Shown piece after piece: positions 1 through 5,072 of a stretch of DNA of 5,072 nt. The DNA is taken from NCBI GenBank assembly GCA_964604565.1, contig CAZRZN010000283.1, forward strand, positions 1 to 5,072, read 5' to 3'. The translations under genes were made by a program, and so were the position numbers. This DNA comes from CAZRZN01 sp964604565 (lineage in GTDB: Bacteria > Pseudomonadota > Alphaproteobacteria > Rhodobacterales > Rhodobacteraceae). The stretch's first letter is position 1; each line of letters starts with the position of its first letter. The notes under the pieces were generated by a model. That model searched no databases, had not been told where the DNA came from, and was given only the letters and a program-made list of their open reading frames with translations.

Positions 1-1
1 C

Positions 2-790
2 GCATTTCTCTGGCTGGTGCCGACGCTCTGGATGGTATCGCTGAGCTTTCAGCCGAACGAAGTTCTGGCCCGGACCACCTCGTCAACCTTCTTTGGCTTG
101 ATTCCGATCCCCTTCACGGCCGAGAATTACGCAGCGCTGTTCGCGTTTGGCCAGACACCCAGATGGTTCCTGAATTCCTTGATCGTGTCGATGGGCATGA
201 CGCTGGGGGTTTTGGCCGTGTCGACCACAGCCGGATACGCGCTGGCGCGGCTCACCTTTCCCGGAAAGATGCCGCTGACAGTCATCTGCCTGATCGGCTT
301 GATGGTGCCGGAACAGGCCGTTTTCATTCCGCTTTACACGATGTTCGCCGATTTCGGCTGGCACAACAGCTATCACGCCTTGATCCTGCCGCGGATGGCG
401 GTGCCCATCGGAGTGTTCCTGATGATGCAGTTCTTCCGGGGCATCCCGCGCGACATCGAAGAGGCCGCACGGCTGGACGGGGTCGGCTGGCTCAAGATTT
501 TCTGGTATGTCATGCTGCCACTGGCCCGCCCGGCGATGATGACGCTGGCGATCCTGACGTTCCTCTATGCGTGGAACGACTACCTCTGGCCGCTCGTGTC
601 GGCGCAGCAGCGCGAATATTTCACCATCACGCTGGGCCTTGCATCCATCCAATCGAACTTTGCGCAATCGGAAGGGCTGGGCCGTGTCATGGCCTCGGGC
701 GTAATCGCCTCGCTTCCGGTGGTGATCCTGTTCCTGATCTTCCAGCGGTATGTGGTGCAGGCCATGACCGCTGGCGGATCCAAGGGCTGA
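2..790 (+). CDS. Carbohydrate ABC transporter permease, MalG-like (5' end outside window)
   Basis: Inner-membrane channel subunit of a CUT1-family sugar importer, expected to pair with a second (MalF-like) permease encoded upstream. The frame is open from the left edge. The first visible residues (AFLWLVPTLWMVSLSF) already form the first membrane segment, so the GTG at 17 is internal and the true start lies outside the window. About five more hydrophobic segments follow. The cytoplasmic EAA loop that docks on the ATPase is clear at 458-532: EEAARLDG, then about 12 residues, then LPLARP. The C-terminus QRYVVQAMTAGGSKG matches the usual end of MalG-type proteins. The 262 visible residues are nearly the full family length (about 270-290), so little is missing. 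The gene is followed after 28 bases by the binding-protein gene. The family call is secure; the substrate is not readable from it. Confidence 0.93.
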   Translation, partial: AFLWLVPTLWMVSLSFQPNEVLARTTSSTFFGLIPIPFTAENYAALFAFGQTPRWFLNSLIVSMGMTLGVLAVSTTAGYALARLTFPGKMPLTVICLIGLMVPEQAVFIPLYTMFADFGWHNSYHALILPRMAVPIGVFLMMQFFRGIPRDIEEAARLDGVGWLKIFWYVMLPLARPAMMTLAILTFLYAWNDYLWPLVSAQQREYFTITLGLASIQSNFAQSEGLGRVMASGVIASLPVVILFLIFQRYVVQAMTAGGSKG

Positions 791-805
791 ACCAGAACAC
801 CAAAA

Positions 806-813
806 AAGGGAGG
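806..813 (+). promoter_or_regulatory. Strong ribosome binding site of the binding-protein gene
   Basis: AAGGGAGG lies 5 bases before the ATG at 819, in the 28-base gap after the permease stop. It is the longest Shine-Dalgarno match in the window, which fits the need for binding protein in excess over the membrane subunits. I see no separate promoter in this short gap. Confidence 0.75.
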
Positions 814-818
814 ATACC

Positions 819-2093
819 ATGAAGAGAGTTTTATTGACTGCGACGGTCGCCGCGACGGTCGCCACGGGGGCGTTCGCGCAGGAGATCACGCTTGGCCGGT
901 TTTTCGGCGCATGTGAGGATGCCGGCACCGACACGACCACGACCACCGGTGAGGCCTGTATCATCCAGTCGATCATCAATGCCGCCGATGCAGAGCTTGA
1001 GGGAATCTCGATCAATACCCTGCCGACGGATTGGGGCAACTACTACGATCAGATCAAGGCGGCCTATGCCGGCGGCACCCCGCCGGATGTCCACGTCATG
1101 CACCGCCACCGGATCCCGGAATTCGCCGGTCTGGGCGCTCTGGCCGAGATCTCGGACGATCTGGCGGCGGTCGGCATCGATCCCGACGACTGGTCGGACG
1201 CCGCGCTGGACGCGGTCAGTTACAACGGCGGGATCTACGGCGTGCCGATGGATTTCCACGCCAATCTCTGGCACGTCAACATGGATATCATGGCCGAGGC
1301 CGGGCTGGTCGAGGATGGCCAGCCGATCCTGCCCAGCTCACCCGAAGAGTTGCTGGAACACGCACAGATGGTGAAGGACGCGACCGGCACGGATTATCTT
1401 GCTGCCGATTTCGCGCAGTTCCCCATTGGCGTGCGGGTCGTGCTGGCCCTGATGTGGCAGCAGAATGCCAATATCTTCGATGAGGACGGCACAGCCACAA
1501 TCGACACGCCGGAAGGCCAAAACGCGGTCACGGCGATCACGCAGCTGTTCGACGCAGGTCTCGCCAACCCGCAGCTCAATTATGCCGACAGCCAGCAGGC
1601 CTTTCTGAACGGCGAGGCGGCGATCCTCGTGAACGGGACCTGGGTGGTGGATTTCTACACCGCCGAGGCGGCGAAGGAGGAAGTCGGGCTGGACAACTAC
1701 TATGTCGCCGATTTCCCGACGCTCTTCGACACTGGCGCGACTTGGGCTGACAGCCATCTCTGGGCCATTCCGTCAACCCTGGACGGTGCCGAACGAGAGG
1801 CCGCGATGAAGGTCCTTGCCTTCATCAATGACCACAACATCGACTGGGCGCGCACCGGGCACATGTCCGTCCGCAAATCGGTCATTGCGAGCGACGCATA
1901 CACGTCCCTGCCGCATCGCGATGAATACACCGGAACCGCGGCCATCGCAAAAGACACGCCGCCCAGCGCACGCTACGGCGCAATCCAGGATGTCCTGAAC
2001 CGCGAGTTGCAGGCCATCTGGCTCACCGACAAGCCGGTCGAGGCCGCGCTCGACGATGCCGAGCTGGAGGTCCAGGACCTGCTTGACCGCTAA
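819..2093 (+). CDS. Extracellular sugar-binding protein of ABC transporter (SBP family 1)
   Basis: Periplasmic receptor that binds the sugar and delivers it to the permease pair; 424 residues, a normal size for family 1 binding proteins. A Sec signal peptide fills residues 1-20: MKR, then a hydrophobic Ala/Thr/Val core, then AFA|Q as the probable signal peptidase I site. There is no lipobox, so the protein should be soluble. Typical family features include DWGNYYDQIKAAYAGGTPPDV (71-91) for the first lobe, NGGIYGVPMDFHANLWHVN (136-154) in the hinge and ligand region, and AFLNGEAAILVNGTWV (261-276). Many Trp and Tyr residues (W72, Y75, Y76, W151, W275, W309, W315) could stack on sugar rings. 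The only cysteines, C32 and C47, flank a threonine-rich loop and could form a disulfide. The start is fixed by the ribosome binding site at 806-813. The family is clear; the exact substrate is unknown. Confidence 0.95.
   Translation: MKRVLLTATVAATVATGAFAQEITLGRFFGACEDAGTDTTTTTGEACIIQSIINAADAELEGISINTLPTDWGNYYDQIKAAYAGGTPPDVHVMHRHRIPEFAGLGALAEISDDLAAVGIDPDDWSDAALDAVSYNGGIYGVPMDFHANLWHVNMDIMAEAGLVEDGQPILPSSPEELLEHAQMVKDATGTDYLAADFAQFPIGVRVVLALMWQQNANIFDEDGTATIDTPEGQNAVTAITQLFDAGLANPQLNYADSQQAFLNGEAAILVNGTWVVDFYTAEAAKEEVGLDNYYVADFPTLFDTGATWADSHLWAIPSTLDGAEREAAMKVLAFINDHNIDWARTGHMSVRKSVIASDAYTSLPHRDEYTGTAAIAKDTPPSARYGAIQDVLNRELQAIWLTDKPVEAALDDAELEVQDLLDR
840..863 (+). repeat. Perfect 12-bp tandem duplication in the signal-peptide core
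   Basis: GCGACGGTCGCC occurs twice in direct succession (840-851 and 852-863), in frame, encoding ATVA ATVA at residues 8-15 of the binding protein. Each unit also contains a short inverted repeat (GCGAC-G-GTCGC). The doubling lengthens the hydrophobic core of the signal peptide by four residues. Confidence 0.9.
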
Positions 2094-2102
2094 GTCAGAA
2101 CC

Positions 2103-2131
2103 CGCGCCCCGCCGACCCGCCGCGGGGCGCG
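2103..2131 (+). other. GC-rich intra-operon hairpin between binding-protein and hydrolase genes
   Basis: CGCGCCCCGC (2103-2112) and GCGGGGCGCG (2122-2131) are perfect reverse complements, giving a 10-bp all-G/C stem around a 9-base loop. The hairpin begins 10 bases after the binding-protein stop and ends well before the next ribosome binding site at 2155-2159, so it should not block translation of the hydrolase. No T-tract follows (the next bases are CATCCC), so it is not a standard intrinsic terminator. By analogy with structures downstream of malE in enteric bacteria, it probably protects the 3' end of the upstream message or partly reduces downstream expression. The structure is seen directly; the role is inferred. 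Confidence 0.8.
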
Positions 2132-2154
2132 CATCCCAGAAAACCGAAGCAACC

Positions 2155-2159
2155 GGGAG
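2155..2159 (+). promoter_or_regulatory. Ribosome binding site that fixes the hydrolase start at 2167
   Basis: GGGAG lies 7 bases before the ATG at 2167. The same frame stays open upstream to an ATG at 2056, but that codon lies inside the binding-protein gene, and starting there would translate through the hairpin at 2103-2131 into a low-complexity Arg/Ala/Pro stretch. The start at 2167 is therefore preferred. Confidence 0.7.
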
Positions 2160-2166
2160 CGCAGTC

Positions 2167-3270
2167 ATGGACCGATGGACCGAGACCGACGCCAGAGAGT
2201 GGTGGCAAGCCCGCCCATGGGTCTGCGGCTTCAACTACCTGCCATCCACGGCCGTCAATTTCATCGAAATGTGGCACGCCGAGACATTCGACCTGCCCAC
2301 CATCGAACGCGAACTGACATGGGCCGCAGAGATCGGGTTCAACGCGATCCGCGTGAACCTGCCCTTTCTGGGCTGGACAAAGGATCGCGACGGGCTGCTG
2401 GACAGGCTCGACCGGTTCATGGCTGTCGCTGGCAAACGCGGCATCGATACAGTGCCGTGCCTCTTCGACGATTGCGGATTTGGCGGGGCGGAACCCGTAT
2501 GGGGGGCGCAGCCCGGCCCGCTTCCCGGGATTCACAACAGCCGCGCCGTCGCGTCGCCCGGACGCGCGGCGGTCATGGATCCGGAACTGCGGCCGTCTCT
2601 TCATACCTATGTGCGTGATGTTGTCCGGACCTTCCGCACCGACCCGCGCATCCTGTTCTGGGATCTCTACAACGAGCCGGGAAACCGGATGGATTTCGAC
2701 AAGACGGCGTATTCGCAATTCGATGGGGAACTGGAAAGCCGCGCCCTTTCGCTGATGGAGCAGAGCTTTGAGACCGCGCGCGAGATCGGCCCCGATGCGC
2801 CGCTCACCGTCGCGGCCTGGACCACACCGCTTCCCGACAGTGACGCGCATCCCTACCAGACCGAGATAGATCGCAGTGCGCTCCGCCATTCCGACATCAT
2901 CACATTCCACGCATACTGGAACCGCAAACGCGTCGCGCAGTTCATCGATTATCTTCAGGTTCTGGATCGGCCGATCCTGTGCACCGAATGGATGGCGCGA
3001 CAGATCGACAGCCGTATCTCCGACCAACTCGAGTTGCTTCACGAACGGGATATCGGATGTTTCCAGTGGGGGCTGGTCAAGGGACGCACGCAGACCTGGT
3101 TGCCCTGGCCGGACGACCTGGTGCGCGCCCATGGCGGACGGGTGGACCGGTCGGTCTGGTTCCATGACCTGCTGGACGAAAATGGGGACCCATACGATCC
3201 GGACGAGGTTGAAACCATCCGCGCCCTGACCGGCACGGCTGAACGCAGGAAAAGAAAGGAAATCGGCTGA
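2167..3270 (+). CDS. Cytoplasmic clan GH-A glycoside hydrolase (GH5/cellulase-like)
   Basis: Predicted retaining beta-glycosidase with a TIM-barrel fold; 367 residues, a usual single-domain size. The N-terminal part GFNYLPSTAVNFIEMW (21-36) and the block around IGFNAIRVNLPFLGW (56-70) match GH5-like proteins often annotated as cellulase or 1,4-beta-xylanase. The acid/base glutamate is E170 in WDLYNEPGN, at the end of strand 4. The nucleophile is E274 in ILCTEWMAR, at strand 7. H248 and Y250 (FHAYW) and W301 (FQWGLVKG) fit other active-site positions. No signal peptide or membrane segment is seen, so the enzyme should work in the cytoplasm on imported oligosaccharide. It sits between the binding-protein and ATPase genes of the importer, and its TGA overlaps the ATPase ATG. 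The C-terminal tail is very basic (ERRKRKEIG); its purine-rich codons supply the next ribosome binding site. The fold and catalytic pair are well supported; the substrate and subfamily are not determined. Confidence 0.9.
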   Translation: MDRWTETDAREWWQARPWVCGFNYLPSTAVNFIEMWHAETFDLPTIERELTWAAEIGFNAIRVNLPFLGWTKDRDGLLDRLDRFMAVAGKRGIDTVPCLFDDCGFGGAEPVWGAQPGPLPGIHNSRAVASPGRAAVMDPELRPSLHTYVRDVVRTFRTDPRILFWDLYNEPGNRMDFDKTAYSQFDGELESRALSLMEQSFETAREIGPDAPLTVAAWTTPLPDSDAHPYQTEIDRSALRHSDIITFHAYWNRKRVAQFIDYLQVLDRPILCTEWMARQIDSRISDQLELLHERDIGCFQWGLVKGRTQTWLPWPDDLVRAHGGRVDRSVWFHDLLDENGDPYDPDEVETIRALTGTAERRKRKEIG

Positions 3271-3272
3271 TG
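3256..3272 (+). promoter_or_regulatory. Translational coupling site: ribosome binding site inside hydrolase tail plus ATGA overlap
   Basis: AAGGA (3256-3260) lies in the last codons of the hydrolase, 9 bases before the ATPase ATG at 3270. The hydrolase stop TGA (3268-3270) shares its final A with that ATG. This arrangement normally makes translation of the second gene depend on ribosomes finishing the first, so ATPase and hydrolase should be made in linked amounts. Confidence 0.75.
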
Positions 3273-4328
3273 TCAGGTGTCTCGCTCAGCAAGGTGACCA
3301 AGCGCTACGGCGACATCGAGGTTATCCACGGCATCGATCTCCAGATCGAGAACGGAGAGTTTTGTGTCTTTGTGGGGCCATCCGGCTGCGGAAAGTCGAC
3401 GCTGATGCGGATGGTCGCCGGACTCGAGGAAACGACCGAAGGGCAGATATCCATCGGATCGCGGGATGTGACCCATGTCGACCCCGCCGAGCGTGGCGTT
3501 GCCATGGTCTTTCAGACTTACGCGCTTTACCCGCATATGACGGTTGAGGACAACATGGGCTTCGGCCTCAGGATGAACGGCGTCGCGAAAGGTGAGATCA
3601 AGAAGAAGACGGCCGAGGCCAGCCGCATCCTCAAGCTCGATGACTACCTCGACCGCAAGCCTGCCGCGCTGTCCGGAGGTCAGCGCCAGCGCGTTGCCAT
3701 CGGACGCGCCATCGTGCGCGGACCGGATGTATTCCTGTTCGATGAGCCGTTGTCGAATCTGGATGCGGAATTGCGCGTCGAAATGCGAGTGGAGATCGCG
3801 CGTTTGCACAAGGATATCGGCGCCACGATGATCTACGTCACCCACGATCAGGTCGAGGCGATGACGCTTGCCGACAAGATCGTCGTGCTGAAATTCGGCG
3901 TGATCGAACAGGTTGGCGCACCGCTCGACCTGTACCGGGATCCGGACAACAAGTTTGTCGCGGGCTTCATCGGATCGCCCGCGATGAACTTTGTCAACGG
4001 GACCGTCAATGGTGGCGCGGTAGACGTTCCGGCCTTGGGAGGACGGGTTCACCCGGAAGTCACCATGCCCGCCGACGGAACGGAGGTGATTTTAGGCTTG
4101 CGGCCAGAGCATGCCGAAATCGACCCTTCCGGCGACACCTTCAAGGTCGAACTGACAGAAGCCTTGGGGGGCGTCTCCTACGCGTATCTGACGTCGAAGA
4201 CCGGTGAAACGCTGATCTTCGAAGAACGTGGCGACCGGAGGTCAAGGTCCGGACAAACAGTATCGCTGAGCTATGAGCCGTCGCGGCTCTTCATGTTCGA
4301 CGCAAAGACCGAGCACCGAATACGGTAA
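3270..4328 (+). CDS. Sugar ABC transporter ATP-binding protein, MalK/UgpC type
   Basis: ATPase that powers the importer by binding the EAA loops of the permeases on the cytoplasmic side; 352 residues, close to the family's usual 350-370. The nucleotide-binding domain has Walker A GPSGCGKST (36-44), the Q-loop at Q82 (FQTYALYPHMTV), the ABC signature LSGGQRQRVAIGRA (134-147), Walker B VFLFDEP (154-160) with the D-loop SNLD, and the switch histidine H192 (THDQVEAM). From about residue 235 a C-terminal TOBE-type regulatory domain follows, starting with GSPAMNF and including LGLRPEHAEI (275-284), which is characteristic of CUT1 ATPases. All catalytic residues are present. Automated pipelines often call such proteins UgpC, but that name does not prove glycerol-3-phosphate transport. 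The gene is last in the operon, which explains why it overlaps the hydrolase. This ATPase could also serve other sugar importers in the cell. Confidence 0.97.
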   Translation: MSGVSLSKVTKRYGDIEVIHGIDLQIENGEFCVFVGPSGCGKSTLMRMVAGLEETTEGQISIGSRDVTHVDPAERGVAMVFQTYALYPHMTVEDNMGFGLRMNGVAKGEIKKKTAEASRILKLDDYLDRKPAALSGGQRQRVAIGRAIVRGPDVFLFDEPLSNLDAELRVEMRVEIARLHKDIGATMIYVTHDQVEAMTLADKIVVLKFGVIEQVGAPLDLYRDPDNKFVAGFIGSPAMNFVNGTVNGGAVDVPALGGRVHPEVTMPADGTEVILGLRPEHAEIDPSGDTFKVELTEALGGVSYAYLTSKTGETLIFEERGDRRSRSGQTVSLSYEPSRLFMFDAKTEHRIR

Positions 4329-4919
4329 TGGTTACAGGCGTGCAAAAGCCGCAATCTGAATGGAGCGAGTGTGCAGCGGGAGCAAGGCCACGGAGAAAAA
4401 TCCAAGCGGTCCGAAAGGGCTTGAAGGACTGAGATACCCGCAAAAGTGTATTCCTGCGGGACGCGCCACCCTATCACGAGAGATTGCACAGACTTCACCC
4501 CGGGTCCGACGGGATCTTCGCATCAAGCACCGGCTTGCCCCGATCCCCCATGCCGCGACGAACAGGGAGGTCGCGCGTATATGCATCAGGACGAGGAAAA
4601 CACGCGTCAATCACCATCAGCGCAAGAAACGACCGGGTGGGTGGCCCAACCCTATCGCTCACCGCCGCTCGAAAATTCGCCCGTGGATCGGGGAGGTGCA
4701 GGTCGCTTTCACCCCCATCTGCGAAAACTGGACGAGAGAACCAGTTTGTGCCGGTCTGGATCATGAATGGCTCACATGGGGCCCGACGCTGGTATCCTCC
4801 TCCTGCCACAGATGCGCTTTCGCCGATGCCGGTCGGGATTGGCGACGGGGCTTGGATGCCGCGCTAAGCACCCATTGGCATGAAGATGTTCTCCATCGAG
4901 CCTTTCCGTTTTTCCCGAC

Positions 4920-4931
4920 CGTTTCGAAACG
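4920..4931. promoter_or_regulatory. Perfect 12-bp palindrome, possible protein-binding site
   Basis: CGTTTCGAAACG is a perfect palindrome without spacer, in an A/T-richer part of the non-coding stretch. Its size and symmetry, with a central CG, resemble binding sites of dimeric regulators such as the LacI family that often controls sugar operons. However, no promoter or gene start is seen next to it, and the site appears once only. It could equally be chance or a small hairpin. Confidence 0.2.
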
Positions 4932-4974
4932 TTGCGGACGAAAATTCTTTCGACCGCAAAGTGTCCGGAAGAGA

Positions 4975-5002
4975 GAACAAAGGCATGACGCCGGCCTTGT
5001 CC
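4975..5002 (-). terminator. Weak terminator-like hairpin after the convergent minus-strand gene
   Basis: Read on the minus strand, GGACAAGGC pairs with GCCTTTGTTC (nine pairs, including one G-T pair, with one bulged base) around a 9-base loop, and is followed by the pyrimidine-rich TCTCTTCC. It begins 22 bases past the TGA at 5025-5027, the right place for a transcription stop of a leftward gene. The T-tract is interrupted, so this is a weak candidate. Confidence 0.35.
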
Positions 5003-5024
5003 CCGCGCTCGACCGGACCCGTCC

Positions 5025-5072
5025 TCAGGCGATGGTGATCATCGACTCCGTGATATCGGCCAGGTCGGTGTT
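5025..5072 (-). CDS. Probable C-terminal end of a convergent minus-strand gene, product unknown
   Basis: From the right edge leftward, one minus-strand frame reads 15 codons, NTDLADITESMITIA, then TGA (5025-5027). Fourteen of these 15 codons end in G or C, as expected of genes in this genome, while third positions of the same phase just left of it (about 4921-4980) drop to 8 of 20. This change, and the hairpin soon after the stop, suggest a real gene end. The evidence is limited because 15 codons can be open by chance and the opposite strand shares the same third positions here. No family can be named from so short a tail. Confidence 0.4.
   Translation of the reverse strand, partial: NTDLADITESMITIA

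Larger units (their letters stand above)
4329..5024. other. About 700 bases without a convincing gene
   Basis: This stretch lies between the operon's last stop codon and the probable end of a convergent gene. Short frames exist on both strands, but none has a good ribosome binding site, family motif or coding-like composition. The longest is a plus frame open from ATG 4360 through the right edge (237 codons). Its product is rich in Arg, Cys, His and Trp, and 25 of its first 47 codons after the ATG end in G or C, against 29 of 40 in a counted stretch of the binding protein. Simple stem-loops are visible: CCCGCA/TGCGGG at 4437-4460 (12-base loop), CAAGC/GCTTG at 4524-4537 and AAACTGG/CCAGTTT at 4725-4747. 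None has a T-tract, so no clear terminator for the operon was found. It could be decayed sequence, an untranslated region or an unrecognised RNA. Confidence 0.6.

Noticed and set aside
83..1039. Long minus-strand open frame opposite the permease and binding protein (318 codons)
   Set aside because: It is antisense to two well-supported genes, rich in His, Arg and Gln, and shows no family motif; it is a by-product of GC-rich coding on the other strand.
2056..2166. Upstream ATG at 2056 as the start of the hydrolase
   Set aside because: It lies inside the binding-protein gene, lacks a ribosome binding site, and would add a low-complexity segment read through the hairpin. ATG 2167 has GGGAG 7 bases upstream and begins the recognisable protein.
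2095..3165. Long minus-strand open frame opposite the hydrolase (356 codons)
   Set aside because: The plus strand carries a clear enzyme with catalytic residues over the same bases; the antisense translation has no recognisable features.
4275..4289. GAGCCG-TCG-CGGCTC stem near the ATPase 3' end as operon terminator
   Set aside because: It lies within the coding region about 40 bases before the stop, is only 6 bp and has no T-tract.
4315..4326. ACCG-AATA-CGGT hairpin at the ATPase stop
   Set aside because: A 4-bp stem without a T-tract is too weak to call a terminator.
4495..4809. Minus-strand frame of 104 codons in the gap
   Set aside because: No ribosome binding site, no recognised motif, and overlapping open frames exist on both strands in the same place.
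4864..5072. Second minus-strand frame open from the right edge to a TAG at 4864-4866 (about 68 codons)
   Set aside because: Its translation is rich in His, Arg and Lys with no coding-like pattern, and it passes through the hairpin and the A/T-rich palindrome region. The frame ending at 5025 looks more like a real protein tail.

Overview
The window looks like chromosomal DNA from a GC-rich alphaproteobacterium, probably of the Rhodobacterales type. This rests on the codon choice, the gene style and the short purine-rich ribosome binding sites; no marker gene is present, so the lineage is an inference. Most of the window is one plus-strand operon for uptake and use of a carbohydrate.

Layout. 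(1) Positions 2-790: the 3' part of an inner-membrane permease of a CUT1-type sugar ABC transporter (MalG-like), cut by the left edge. (2) 819-2093: the periplasmic sugar-binding protein, with a Sec signal peptide. (3) 2103-2131: a perfect 10-bp GC-rich hairpin just after the binding-protein stop. (4) 2167-3270: a cytoplasmic clan GH-A (GH5/cellulase-like) glycoside hydrolase with both catalytic glutamates visible. (5) 3270-4328: the ATPase (MalK/UgpC type), whose ATG overlaps the hydrolase TGA. (6) 4329-5024: about 700 bases with no convincing gene and no clear terminator for the operon. It does contain a long open plus frame that runs off the right edge but does not look protein-like. (7) 5025-5072: probably the last 15 codons of a convergent minus-strand gene, followed by a weak terminator-like hairpin.

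How the genes work together: the binding protein captures a sugar or oligosaccharide in the periplasm. The permease shown here, plus a MalF-like partner expected upstream, moves it inward using the ATPase. The hydrolase has no signal peptide and so probably cuts the imported beta-linked oligosaccharide in the cytoplasm. Co-translation of hydrolase and ATPase ties catabolism to import. The substrate cannot be read from the sequence; a beta-glucoside, beta-mannoside or beta-xyloside oligomer fits a GH-A enzyme.

I found no mobile element, CRISPR array, tRNA, rRNA or defence system. The operon is of a familiar kind. The points most worth a second look are the hydrolase placed between transporter genes, the strong intra-operon hairpin, the two-cysteine threonine-rich insert in the binding protein, and the unexplained 700-base gap.
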